This document shows, piece after piece, positions 45,875-57,000 of a stretch of DNA of 64,000 bases (the first letter of the stretch is position 1; the number at the start of each line of letters is the position of its first letter). Where the stretch lies: assembly GCA_963763325.1 (NCBI GenBank), contig CAVXOL010000018.1, positions 186,001-250,000 on the forward strand. The letters run 5' to 3'. The position numbers and the translations under genes were made by a program. A model generated the notes under the pieces. The model saw only the letters and a program-made list of their open reading frames with translations. It was not told where the DNA came from and made no database searches. Source of the stretch: JBBECJ01 sp963763325 (GTDB taxonomy: Bacteria; Chloroflexota; Chloroflexia; Thermomicrobiales; CFX8).

Positions 45875-46219
45875 ATGGATCAGCACGAACCGCGTGAGCG
45901 CGACGATGTCTTGTTGTACGAATTACCGTCCGGACTCATCGACAACATCCAGCAATCACTGGTCTCCGTCCCACCCGCCTCGCCCTCACTTGTGCTCTAT
46001 GTCGTTTCACTCTTCGGCGTCCACAACCATCGCGGCGAGTGCATCGACGGAGATGCCCTTGTCGTTCGCAGCCCCGATCTGCCGGAAAGCGAACTTCTCT
46101 CCACCGTTCTCGGCTGTACCGAATCCGCCCTTCAGACCCTCCTCGACCAGGGCGGCACCTGGGCGATTCGCCAGATCGAATCGATCGACGGCTACCGGCT
46201 GCATTTCGAACCAAACTAG
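45875..46219 (+). CDS. Small hypothetical protein
   Basis: 114 residues from ATG at 45875, after GGGGGG; not recognised. It is acidic, with a central LVLYVVSLFGVHN stretch and CIDGDALVVRSPDLPESEL. It has no signal peptide, zinc motif or helix-turn-helix that I can see. Base composition matches its neighbours, and the ribosome site and clean stop make it a likely real gene. It sits between the orphan response regulator and the convergent acyl-CoA synthetase. Confidence 0.65.
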   Translation: MDQHEPRERDDVLLYELPSGLIDNIQQSLVSVPPASPSLVLYVVSLFGVHNHRGECIDGDALVVRSPDLPESELLSTVLGCTESALQTLLDQGGTWAIRQIESIDGYRLHFEPN

Positions 46220-46277
46220 ACGAACTGGTGCCAGAGGTTTCGGCATCGCCTGATCGATCCCCTGACACCTCATCCGG

Positions 46278-48242
<1,965 letters not shown>

Positions 48243-48487
48243 GGCTCACGCTCCCTTGGCTCAGCAGCAGGCATCCTCATCAAACCGATTGTGGTTCGCG
48301 AACGCCTTCGTGGTCAACTCCCGCGCATGTTGGCGAGACGTACCGGGATCGGGTTAGACTGGCTACAGAACAAACTTGAATCCGCGATGAGATTTCTGCC
48401 GTCCCCGCTGTCGCGTGCGGACTGCCGGAGCGTCCGGGTTCGCATCGACAGCTACGTCCGACCTCGGACAAGACGGAGGTACCCTGC

Positions 48488-49402
48488 ATGGGCGTCGGAT
48501 CACTGGGATCGGTCCAGACATTCACCTGCTCGAACTGTGGCGCAACGACATCCTTCGACGCGGGTTCTCAGACGCTGCGCTGCCCGTTCTGTGGGACACA
48601 AATGGCCGTCCGCGCGACCGGCGCTGCCGTCCCAACCATCACCGCCCCCCAGTTTGTCCTGCCGTTCAAGCTCGACAAGGACGCCTCGATCGCGAAAGTC
48701 CGGGACTGGCTCGGAGACTCGTTCTTTGCCCCCGGCGACCTGAAGAGCCGTTCCTCTCTCGACCGCGGCCAGGGTACCTACGTCCCCTTCTGGCGCTTCG
48801 ACGCCGACTGCGACTCCGAATGGGAAGGCGAAATCTCACAGACAAAGACGCGCCAGGTCGCCCGTTCCTTCACCAACTCCGACGGCAAATCCGAAACCCG
48901 GATGGAGGATGAGCAGTACCAGACTTGGCATCCGCGCAAAGGGGAGCATAGCGGCCACCATCGCACCTTCGTCTGCGCATCGCAGGGGCTAACCCAGGCA
49001 GAGGCCGACACGCTGATGCCATTCCCCGAAGAGGGCATGCGCACCTACTCGACCGACCTGCTTGTCGGCTACTCATCTGAGGAGCCAGGTATCGACGAAC
49101 GCGGTGCCTGGGAACCGGGCGAGGCGCGCATCCGCGATCTGGAGCGCGACGAGTGCCAGGCCGAAGTAGAGCGCCTGACCAAAGTCGAGACTCGCGTCAG
49201 CAACCGCCAGTCCGCCATCTGCTACCTGCCCGTCTGGCTCTACAACTATCGCTATGACGGCAAACAGTTCCGCGTCCTCGTTAATGGCCACACCGGCGAA
49301 ATCGTCGGCGACCGCCCCGTCTCGAAGCTCAAAGTCTGGGCGACGGTCGCCGCCGTCGCCCTCGTTATCCTCGCCATCATCCTGATGATCTGGCTGCTGT
49401 AA
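48488..49402 (+). CDS. Zinc-ribbon protein with C-terminal membrane anchor, unknown function
   Basis: 304 residues, ATG behind GGAGGT. An N-terminal zinc ribbon, CSNCGATTSFD then CPFCGTQM (residues 14-37), is followed by a soluble region with VPFWRFDADCDSEWEGEI, YLPVWLYNYRYDGKQFRVLVNGHTGEIVGDRP, and one C-terminal membrane helix (about residues 282-303). The repeated 'PFW' and 'PVWLY' motifs resemble a class of membrane-linked zinc-ribbon proteins seen next to SPFH or vesicle-type genes elsewhere; here there is no such partner. Function unknown. Confidence 0.75.
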   Translation: MGVGSLGSVQTFTCSNCGATTSFDAGSQTLRCPFCGTQMAVRATGAAVPTITAPQFVLPFKLDKDASIAKVRDWLGDSFFAPGDLKSRSSLDRGQGTYVPFWRFDADCDSEWEGEISQTKTRQVARSFTNSDGKSETRMEDEQYQTWHPRKGEHSGHHRTFVCASQGLTQAEADTLMPFPEEGMRTYSTDLLVGYSSEEPGIDERGAWEPGEARIRDLERDECQAEVERLTKVETRVSNRQSAICYLPVWLYNYRYDGKQFRVLVNGHTGEIVGDRPVSKLKVWATVAAVALVILAIILMIWLL

Positions 49403-49509
49403 TACGGTTTCACGAAGCGATTGCCGGGTAGCGGCTCGTCAAACTCAGGTAGGGGCCGATCCTGTATCGATCCCTCCCTGAGGTCGTTCTGGAGGCGTAA
49501 GAGAGTAAC

Positions 49510-50773
49510 CTACCGTCGGAACAACGCCATCCCCGCCGGCGCAGTCGTTCCTGGTACCGTCACTGGCTGCTGCCACGACCAGTCATGTTCCAACGCCAGC
49601 AACCCGCTTGCGCCGCCGTCAGCCCGATCGATCCGCAGCAGCGTCTCACGCCGATCCACGACCTCACGGCCCGCTGCTCGTGCATCCAGCAGCGTCGCCA
49701 CCAGCCGCAACGTCCCGGCCGCCAGCGGTGGCTGCCGGATCGTCGCCGCCGCCACCCGCGTGTCCGGTTCATCCTCGGCCCGACGGCTGCCGGCTACCGC
49801 CGCCGGAAGCTCGTCCGGCAAGGTCGCCTGCGTCCCGAACAGGTGCGTCCCGCCTTCATCGAAGAGATCGAGCTCCAGTGCCAGGCCGGCCGTCGAGGCG
49901 CCGCCCGGTGTCCGCAGCAGCACCTCGATCCGCAAGTCATCGCCGTGCCGTAGCTCGTCGGTCGCGATTCCGAGGCTGTCAACCGCCCGCACCCGCAGCA
50001 GGGAGGCTGTCGGTTCCGACTCGTGCAGCAACCGCTCATAATGATCGACGACATCGTTCGCCGGCCCGATGTCCAGCAGATGTCCGCCTGCGATCAAAGC
50101 CGCCCGGTCGCAGAACGAGCGCACTGAATCGGCGTCGTGCGAGACGAAGATGATCGTCGTCCCACGTGCCTTCAGTGTTTCAAGCTGCCGGAAGCACTTC
50201 TGCTGGAAGTTGGCGTCGCCGACCGCCAGCACCTCGTCAATCACCAGAATCTCCGGGTCCATGTGGACCGCGATCCCAAACCCCAGCCGCGCGTACATTC
50301 CCGACGAGTAGTGCTTCACCGGCGTATCGACGAATCGCTCCAGCTCGGCGAAGCGCACGATCTCGTCGTACCGCCGCGCCATATCCTTGCGATTGAAACC
50401 GTAGAGACTCCCATTCAGATAGATGTTGTCGCGTCCCGAAAGGTCCGGGTGGAAATCCCGCCCCAAGCTCCAGCATCGCGTAGGTTCGGCCATTGACCAG
50501 CACCTTGCCGCTGCTCGGCTCCAGGATGCGCGTCACCAGCTTCAATAGCGTGCTCTTGCCGGCCCCGTTTCGACCGACGATCCCGATCGTCTCCCCGCGC
50601 CGGATGCCGAACGACACATCGCGCAGCGCCCAGAACTCCTCCGCAGTGCCGCGCGGCTTGATCAGCCCGATGAACCAGTCCTGGAACGACGAGCGCCGCT
50701 CGTGGTGCAGCACGAACCGCCGCGACACATCGCGGAACTCGATCGCGTACTCGGAACGTGCCGCAGCTGCCAT
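49510..50773 (-). CDS. ABC transporter ATPase for polysaccharide export (Wzt/TagH-like), frameshifted
   Basis: About 420 residues, start MAAAARSEYAIEF at 50773, directly after the permease stop. The ATPase domain has GRNGAGKSTLLKL, the signature YSSGMYARLGFG and Walker B ILVIDEVLAVGD, followed by VSHDADSV. A C-terminal domain of about 160 residues (from residue 260) matches the Wzt C-terminal type that recognises the glycan end. One shift near 50462 joins LELGAGF to HPDLSGRDN. With the permease it should flip an O-antigen or similar polysaccharide across the membrane. Confidence 0.9.
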
Positions 50774-50774
50774 C

Positions 50775-51554
50775 CTACAGATGCTCCCCAAGATGCCGGC
50801 TCACACGCCCGAACAGCAGAAACCCGATCACCAGCAACACCAGTCCGGTCACGAACGTCCGCGCCATGAACAACGGGTCCGGCACAGCGCCGTGATACAG
50901 GATCGTGTGTAGTTCAGCGATGATCGACGCCATCGGGTTCAGCCAGTACCACCACTCAACCAGGTCTGGCCGGACATCCTCGACGCGGTAAAAGATCGGC
51001 GTCATGAAGAACCAGGCAGTCAGCCCGACGGTCACCAGCACGGTCGTGTCGCGGAAGTAGATGTGGATCGCCGACAGGATCAGCACCAGCCCGGTCAGGA
51101 ACGTCGCCTGAACAAGGATAATCACCGGCATGTACAGCAGCCACGGCGTGAACTCCATCCGCGTTACCGCCATCGCCACAAAGACGACTGGCAACGCCAG
51201 CAGGTAGTTCGCCATGTTTGACGCCACGACTGAGATCGGCAGCAGCATCCGTGGGAAATAGACCTTGTTGATCAACGATGCGTTGTCGACCAGCGCCGTC
51301 GTCCCCTCGCCGACGCTCGCCGCCGTCCAGTTCCACGACAGCAGCCCGATCAGCACGAAGACCGGGAAGTGCTCGATTTCTACGTTCAACAACTGCGTGA
51401 AGACGAAGGTGAAGACCAGCATCATCAGCAGCGGGTTCAGCAACGACCAGAAGAATCCGAGTACCGAACTCTTGTATCGAACCTTCAGGTCCTTCGCCAC
51501 CAGATTGGTGACGAGACTCCGATAGCGGACGAGCTCGACGGCCTGCGCGACCAA
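50775..51554 (-). CDS. ABC-2 type polysaccharide export permease (Wzm-like)
   Basis: About 259 residues. The start is uncertain; TTG at 51554 (reading LVAQAVELVRYRSL) follows GGGGGA and gives the family's usual length, while the open frame continues upstream without support. The domain shows LVAKDLKVRYKSSVLGFFWSLLNPL, the classic entry of ABC-2 exporters, six membrane spans, and FYRVEDVRP with LNPMASIIAELHTILYHG. The stop is one base from the ATPase start. Divergent from the neighbouring lipoprotein. Confidence 0.88.
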   Translation of the reverse strand: MVAQAVELVRYRSLVTNLVAKDLKVRYKSSVLGFFWSLLNPLLMMLVFTFVFTQLLNVEIEHFPVFVLIGLLSWNWTAASVGEGTTALVDNASLINKVYFPRMLLPISVVASNMANYLLALPVVFVAMAVTRMEFTPWLLYMPVIILVQATFLTGLVLILSAIHIYFRDTTVLVTVGLTAWFFMTPIFYRVEDVRPDLVEWWYWLNPMASIIAELHTILYHGAVPDPLFMARTFVTGLVLLVIGFLLFGRVSRHLGEHL

Positions 51555-51786
51555 TGTCTGAATCCCCCAACACTCCCCGAGCCGATCGGACAAACCCTGT
51601 CGGCCGCGACATCGCAGTATGACCCACCGCGCCCCTCGACGCCAAGTACGCATCCCAGATCGCGATCGGTTGACCGGCCAACATCGAGTGTGCGTGATAT
51701 GCTCCCTCGCTGCCAGCCGTTGATTCCCGTCGTGCCCGCGAACCGTCGTGGTGCCGTTTGTCGGACCCAATCCGCGTGGAGTAATC

Positions 51787-53004
51787 GTGGTCCAACGCAA
51801 ACCTCGTCGCCCACACTTCAGGAATATCGTCTCGCTTTCCCTCGTCGCGCTCCTCGTCAGCCTCTCACTGGCTGCCTGCAGCTCGCCCGGAGACGAAATC
51901 GCGACCGCCATTCCCACAGACGTTCCGACCCAGACTCCAACCCTGTCCCCAACCAGCGTCTCAGAGACGGCGACCTCGCCGCCGGTCGTCGAACCAACGG
52001 CAACCACCACGTTTGTCCAACAGGAAACCTCAGCCGAAATTGATCCCCAGGCGCTGGCAACGGCCATCGCAGACCTCGTCAGCGACACCGATGGTCTGGT
52101 CGAAGTCGTCGTTTCCCTGCCAGACGGAACGATTATGTCGGAGATCAACAGCTACGAGCCGATCGAAGCCGCCAGCCTCTACAAGCTGGACGTCATGGTC
52201 GAACTCTTCGCTCAACGCGAGATGGGTGAGCTCTCGTTTGATGAGGAGCTCGTCCTCGACCCCGCTTACTTCCTGGAGGAGGACAGCGTCTTCGGCGAAG
52301 CCGACATCGGCTCCGCGCTCTCGATCGAGACGCTCCTGCAGGCGATGATCACCCTCTCCAGCAACGTCGCCGCGACTGCCCTCCTCGCCCGTGTCGGCAA
52401 CGAGAACGTCAACCTGACGATGGCCTCACTTGGCCTTACCAATACCGAAATCCGCTGGTCACCTGATAATGCCCCTGACGGCCCTGTGTTCGACGAAGAA
52501 GAACCGGTCATTGAAGAACCTGAACAGCCGGTTGACGAAGAGCCAGTCGAAGAACCCACTGAAGAGGCCGCGCCAACGGTCGAGGAAGAACCGACCGAAG
52601 AAGAGGGCCGCAGCACCGGCCGCTCGCTGCTGCGCGGCACGGGCCATCTGCCGCTGCTCGACCCTCGCGCCGACGCCGCCCTCAACGTGACGAATGCCGC
52701 CGACATGGCCGCCCTCTATCTCATGCTCATCAATGGCCAGATCATCAGCGACGCGGCCAGCCAGGAGATGCTCGTTCTCCTTGAAGACCAGCAGATCAAC
52801 GACCGTCTGCCGGCCTACCTCCCTGCCGACACTGTCGTTGCCCACAAGACCGGAAACCTCGACGGCCTCATCCACGACGCGGGCATTATCTTCGCCCCTG
52901 CCGGTCCAATCATCGTCGTCGTCCTCACTGAAGATGTCGACGAGTTGCAGGCAATCGACCTGATCGCCACCGTCGCCCGCCTCGCCTACGACGCTGGCTC
53001 CTGA
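51787..53004 (+). CDS. Class A beta-lactamase-like lipoprotein with an acidic insert
   Basis: 405 residues from GTG at 51787 with GGAG six bases upstream. The lipobox is LSLAAC, followed by a Thr/Pro/Ser linker. The three active-site motifs of the serine penicillin-recognising fold are present: SxxK as SLYK (ASLYKLDVMVEL), SxN as SSN (TLSSNVAATAL) and KTG as HKTGNLDG. Between the second and third motifs is a Glu/Pro-rich stretch of about 45 residues (EEPVIEEPEQPVDEEPVEE), unusual inside this domain. The omega-loop Glu of true beta-lactamases is not obvious. It may be a cell-wall enzyme or a sensor rather than a resistance enzyme. Confidence 0.75.
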   Translation: MVQRKPRRPHFRNIVSLSLVALLVSLSLAACSSPGDEIATAIPTDVPTQTPTLSPTSVSETATSPPVVEPTATTTFVQQETSAEIDPQALATAIADLVSDTDGLVEVVVSLPDGTIMSEINSYEPIEAASLYKLDVMVELFAQREMGELSFDEELVLDPAYFLEEDSVFGEADIGSALSIETLLQAMITLSSNVAATALLARVGNENVNLTMASLGLTNTEIRWSPDNAPDGPVFDEEEPVIEEPEQPVDEEPVEEPTEEAAPTVEEEPTEEEGRSTGRSLLRGTGHLPLLDPRADAALNVTNAADMAALYLMLINGQIISDAASQEMLVLLEDQQINDRLPAYLPADTVVAHKTGNLDGLIHDAGIIFAPAGPIIVVVLTEDVDELQAIDLIATVARLAYDAGS

Positions 53005-53160
53005 ATCAGGATCGAACCAGAGCGGGTCCACCCCAATCGGTGTCCGTTGCAGGAGGGTGCGCGGTCCTCATCTCGGCGTTGGGAGACTGACTGCTTATCC
53101 TGTGAACGGTTATGGAATGTGTTGTTGAGGTGCGACGGACCGCCGCCGGAGAGGCTGCCG

Positions 53161-53556
53161 TCAGCGGAAGTACTCACTGCTGCAGGCATCGCCCGCCAGC
53201 GCAAAGCGCACTGCGTCGCATACGCCTTCAGTGCCTGAATCGCGCGTGACCGTTCCGTAGAACCCCTCGTCCGCGCGCTGGAAACGCGTTAGCGAGCCGG
53301 CCCCCCGTGATAAACAAATCACACCGACACCCGACCCTTGCCACGATGCTCGCAAGCTATCGAGCAGGCCAAACGAATCTGCGTCGTTCAGCAGGGGATC
53401 GATTACCACGACGTCAGGCATCCAGTCGGCCGCCCTTGTCAATGCGTCACGCGTAGTCGTTGCAACCTGGAGATCTATCTCACCGTCGAGTGCGCGCTGC
53501 ATTCGTCGGATAAAGAGCTGGTCATCGTCCACAAGCAGGACACGGGCTGTCCCCAT
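53161..53556 (-). CDS. Stand-alone receiver domain, degenerate
   Basis: 131 residues, a single response-regulator receiver with no output domain. It has the acidic pair (LLVDDDQ) and a candidate phospho-acceptor Asp in VVVIDPLL, and Ser in ICLSRG. But the invariant Lys before the last strand is not present; the region reads FYGTVTRDSG. It may therefore bind without normal phosphorylation control. No kinase or partner gene is adjacent; the region around it, 53005-53828, is otherwise sparse and holds nothing else I recognise. Confidence 0.7.
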   Translation of the reverse strand: MGTARVLLVDDDQLFIRRMQRALDGEIDLQVATTTRDALTRAADWMPDVVVIDPLLNDADSFGLLDSLRASWQGSGVGVICLSRGAGSLTRFQRADEGFYGTVTRDSGTEGVCDAVRFALAGDACSSEYFR

Positions 53557-53828
53557 CGAACCCCGCGCTCCTCATCCATACCGAGAAATCAAACGATCAT
53601 CAAGAGCGCGGCGGGTGAACAAACACGATGCACTGATCGCGAATACCCCCCGTCTTGAACTGATCTGAGTCTATGACCCTCAGGCAAAAGTGCACACCCC
53701 CTGTTGGTCCGGTTCAACTTCGGACGAAGCGTACCGAATAGGAAGTGACCACCGTCGCTTGAGTCAGCCCGTAGTCCTACTACCCATCCCGGAACAATTT
53801 GCTTGAACCAATCTACCGATGAGCCGGC

Positions 53829-54350
53829 TCAATGTTCCTGTCGCGCGGACACGTTCCCCTTTTCCTTCAGCGCCGCCTCACCTACAACAATCCCGAGCTC
53901 GGCGACGCCATCATCGTCAGGTAGCGGCGCGTTTGCGTCTGCACCAATCGATGCTCGCAACTGGTCGCGCTCGTACTTCCTGACCGCCGCCTTCAATGTC
54001 CCCAGTGCCAGCGTCGCGCACTTCGGCCGCATCTGGACCGCTTCCTTGCCCAGAATGTCGATCATCGTGTTGTAGTCATGGGAGAGGATGTCCTCCATCG
54101 ACCACTCCTCGTCGTGCACCATCTCCATCAGAATCGACGCCGCCGCCTGTGAGATCGTGCAGCCTTCGCCCTCCCACGTCACGTCAGCGACCGGCTTCCC
54201 GTCCTCGCCGACCTTCAGGTACACCGTGATCACATCACCACAGCCCGGATTCCCTCCCGGCATCGTCACATCGGCATCGTCCAGCACCCCCTGGTGCCGG
54301 GGATTCCGAAAGTGGTCAACTAGAATCTCAATCTGCTCCTGCCGGTCCAT
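53829..54350 (-). CDS. sufU: SufU-type iron-sulfur cluster assembly protein
   Basis: 173 residues, intact. The three conserved Cys are in GNPGCGD, GEGCTISQAAAS and MRPKCATLAL, with the Asp of the first motif completing the zinc site. The GCTISQAAAS spacing and length of about 150-170 are of SufU rather than IscU. SufU accepts sulfur from SufS for SufBCD. Here sufCBD is 6.6 kb away and in the other direction; sufS is not in the window and may follow sufD. A rhodanese-type sulfurtransferase is next upstream, 175 bases away. Confidence 0.93.
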   Translation of the reverse strand: MDRQEQIEILVDHFRNPRHQGVLDDADVTMPGGNPGCGDVITVYLKVGEDGKPVADVTWEGEGCTISQAAASILMEMVHDEEWSMEDILSHDYNTMIDILGKEAVQMRPKCATLALGTLKAAVRKYERDQLRASIGADANAPLPDDDGVAELGIVVGEAALKEKGNVSARQEH

Positions 54351-54421
54351 CGTCTGATCCTCTCGACGCCCCTCATCATCGAGGCAGCATCACATACGCT
54401 AAACGTCGTCTCCAATGATAT

Positions 54422-54449
54422 GCCCCCTCATCAACATCCATGAGGGGGC
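54422..54449 (-). terminator. Hairpin after the sulfurtransferase gene
   Basis: GCCCCCTCAT (54422-54431) pairs with ATGAGGGGGC (54440-54449), loop 8 bases. It lies between the sulfurtransferase and sufU, with no U-tract. Confidence 0.6.
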
Positions 54450-54471
54450 CGCCAAAGACATATTCAGAATC

Positions 54472-54512
54472 TCCCCCTCTCCCAATCCTGGGAGAAGGGG
54501 CACGGGGTTAGG
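54472..54512. repeat. C/G-rich hairpin repeat, second copy
   Basis: CTCCCCCTCTCCC, a short spacer (AATCCT), GGGAGAAGGGG, then CACGGGGTTAGGG. Same arrangement as 9588-9620 inside the trp leader. Confidence 0.6.
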
Positions 54513-54524
54513 GCAAAGCCCCGG

Positions 54525-55397
54525 TTACCGCTCGATCGGCACGCCGATCACGTTCCCCCACTCGGTCCACGAGCCGTCATAGTTCCTCACGTTGGGATAG
54601 CCGAGCAGCTCGTGCAGCACGAACCACGTGTGCGACGACCGCTCGCCAATCCGGCAGTAGACCACGACATCCTTATCGGACGTGATCCCCTTACCTTCGT
54701 AGAGCGCTTTCAGTTCGCTGGCCGGCTTGAACGTGCCGTCTTCCGCCACTGCCTGCGCCCACGGGATGTTCGACGCGCCGGGGATGTGCCCGCCGCGCAT
54801 CGCGCCTTCCTGCGGATAGTCCGGCATGTGCAGCAGCTCGCCCGAATACTCGCCCGGCGAGCGGACATCGACCAGTGGCCCACCGTCGCCCTTCTTCGTC
54901 CGGCCCTCGTAGCCGATGTGCTTCAGGACGTCATCACGGTAGGCGCGGAACTCCGCGCGCACCTTCGCGCCGCTGTACTGTGTCGCCTCGCGCCGGGGAG
55001 TCTCGCGCGTCATCTCGCGCCCTTCTTCCTCCCACTTGCGCCGGCCACCATCCATGATCTTCACGTCGTCGTGGCCCATGTACCGGAAGAACCAGTAGGC
55101 GTACGCAGCCCACCAGTTGTTCTTGTCACCGTAGAAGACAATCGTCGTGTCCCGGTTGATCCCGAGCCGGCTCATCAGTGCGTTGAAGCCGTCAGCGTCG
55201 ATGAAATCTCGGTCGTGCGCGTCCTGAAGATCCTCGTGCCAGTCGATCTTGACCGCGCCCGGCACATGCCCGAGCTCATACAGCAAGACATCCTCGTCCG
55301 ACTCGACGACAACCACGTTCGGGTCATCCTTGTGCTGGGCAACCCAGTCCGTGCTCACCAGTACGTCCGGATTGACATAGCCCTTGTCTACCGACAT
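54525..55397 (-). CDS. Thiosulfate/3-mercaptopyruvate sulfurtransferase (two-domain rhodanese)
   Basis: 290 residues, intact, with GGGAGGTACC upstream. Two rhodanese domains: the first (about residues 12-130, with GHVPGAVKIDWHEDLQD) is inactive; the second ends in the active-site loop VVYCRIGERSSHTWF, with the catalytic Cys. The CRIGERSSHTW loop resembles the thiosulfate (SseA-like actinobacterial) group. It moves a sulfane sulfur to cyanide or another acceptor. It is next to sufU, so it may take part in sulfur supply for Fe-S clusters, though this is an inference from position. Confidence 0.92.
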   Translation of the reverse strand: MSVDKGYVNPDVLVSTDWVAQHKDDPNVVVVESDEDVLLYELGHVPGAVKIDWHEDLQDAHDRDFIDADGFNALMSRLGINRDTTIVFYGDKNNWWAAYAYWFFRYMGHDDVKIMDGGRRKWEEEGREMTRETPRREATQYSGAKVRAEFRAYRDDVLKHIGYEGRTKKGDGGPLVDVRSPGEYSGELLHMPDYPQEGAMRGGHIPGASNIPWAQAVAEDGTFKPASELKALYEGKGITSDKDVVVYCRIGERSSHTWFVLHELLGYPNVRNYDGSWTEWGNVIGVPIER

Positions 55398-55651
55398 GGT
55401 ACCTCCCTGCGCGATGTGCGCTCGATTGGTTCGACGCTCGATCGTAACGTCCGGTCACTATACAACTGATCCCTATCCTAAGACAGCACAAGTCGCGGAA
55501 CTATTCCCGTTGGGAGTCGGTGGAGTCTCGATTCGATCGCGACGTCGCGACCTGCACCGATTCCAGGCGATTGGCCGCATAATCGACGCGACCAACTCGA
55601 CCGATCGCCAGCCACCGATCCGCGACGCAGTACGAGAAACAGGAGACGACA

Positions 55652-56911
55652 ATGGATCACCAGACGATGCGCGCCAGCCTTGAACAACGCCTCGACAGCG
55701 ACAGCGACGCAATCCTCAAGTTCGTCCAGCGCATGGTCCAGATCCCGAGCGAGAATCCTCCCGGTGACACGACCGATCTGGCCGCATTCCTGACCGACTG
55801 GCTTGACGAACGTCGTCTCGATCATGAGATCGTCGCGCCGCAACCAACCATGCCCAACATCGTTGCAACCTTCGATGGCAGCCAGCCGGGCAGGCACCTC
55901 GTCCTCAACGGACACCTCGATGTCTTCCCGGCCGGAGACCCCGCCCAGTGGTCAGCCGACCCGTTCTCTGGCGCCGTCAGCGACGGCAAGCTCTATGGCC
56001 GGGGCGTAATCGACATGAAGGCCGGAACCGCCGCCTCATTCCTCACCTACGCCTACCTTCATGGGCTAAAAGACAATCTCCCAGGCAAGCTCACGCTGAC
56101 CGCCGTCTCCGACGAGGAGACCGGCGGCACCTGGGGCACCGGCTACCTGCTGGACAACGTCCCGAACCTTATCGGCGATTGCGTCCTCAACGGCGAGCCG
56201 AGCACGCCGTACACGATTCGATTCGGTGAGAAGGGCCCGATCTGGCTGGACCTGCTCGTCCGCACACCCGGCGGCCACGGAGCCTACACCCATCTCAGCC
56301 GCAGCGCCATCCAGGAGACGGCCGAGATCATCCGCAAGATCGAACTGCTCGCCGATCAGTCGGTGACCCTCCCGCCCGACATCCTCGAACGGGTCGAGGA
56401 CGCTCGCGCGGAACTCGACGCAGCGCTCGGCGCTGGCGCGACCGACGTCGTCAAGCAGGTCACCGTCAACATCGGCACGATCCAGGGCGGGGTCAAGACC
56501 AACGTGATTGCTGCCGAGTGCCGGACCGGTGTTGACCTTCGCACCCCGGTCGGCCTCTCGGCCCAGGAACTGCTCGAGCAGTTCGAACGCATCCTCGCCG
56601 ACCACCCCGCCGCGTCCTACGACCTCTTCAAGCTCAGCGAGCCGTCCGTCTGCACGCCCGACCACGAGATGGTCCGCATCCTCCAGCGCAACGGCGAAGC
56701 CGTTCGTGGCATCCGCCCGAAGCCGGCCATCAGCATCGGCGGGACCGACTGCCGCTACTGGCGCTGGCGCGGAGTCCCTGCTTACGTCTACGGACCCATC
56801 CCCTACAACATGGGCACCGCTGACGAATACGTCACCCTCGACGACCTGTACGGCACCGTTCGCGTTCACGTCCTCTCGGCATTCGACTACCTCACCGGCG
56901 CGACCGAATAG
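55652..56911 (+). CDS. M20 family metallopeptidase (ArgE/DapE-like), second copy
   Basis: 419 residues from ATG at 55652 after CAGGAGA. Zinc and catalytic residues are seen in LNGHLDVFPAGD (His, Asp), RGVIDMKAG (Asp), SDEETGGTWG (Glu) and CVLNGEPS. The dimerisation domain starts near GPIWLDLLVRTPGGHGAYTHLS. The C-terminal GGTDCRYWRWRGVPAYVYGP and GTADEYV complete the site. It differs clearly from the copy at 21363-22622. It is likely an acyl-amino-acid hydrolase or dipeptidase; the gene is alone in its direction. Confidence 0.88.
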   Translation: MDHQTMRASLEQRLDSDSDAILKFVQRMVQIPSENPPGDTTDLAAFLTDWLDERRLDHEIVAPQPTMPNIVATFDGSQPGRHLVLNGHLDVFPAGDPAQWSADPFSGAVSDGKLYGRGVIDMKAGTAASFLTYAYLHGLKDNLPGKLTLTAVSDEETGGTWGTGYLLDNVPNLIGDCVLNGEPSTPYTIRFGEKGPIWLDLLVRTPGGHGAYTHLSRSAIQETAEIIRKIELLADQSVTLPPDILERVEDARAELDAALGAGATDVVKQVTVNIGTIQGGVKTNVIAAECRTGVDLRTPVGLSAQELLEQFERILADHPAASYDLFKLSEPSVCTPDHEMVRILQRNGEAVRGIRPKPAISIGGTDCRYWRWRGVPAYVYGPIPYNMGTADEYVTLDDLYGTVRVHVLSAFDYLTGATE

Positions 56912-56941
56912 CACTATCGCGATCCGATGACAAACAGCGAA

Positions 56942-56969
56942 GCCCGCCCGGATCTGAATCCGGGCGGGC
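56942..56969. terminator. Bidirectional terminator hairpin
   Basis: GCCCGCCCGGAT (56942-56953) pairs perfectly with ATCCGGGCGGGC (56958-56969), four-base loop, between the convergent M20 peptidase and the phospholipase-like gene. Confidence 0.8.
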
Positions 56970-57000
56970 GTCGCGATGCGATGTCGGATTGCGAGCTGCG

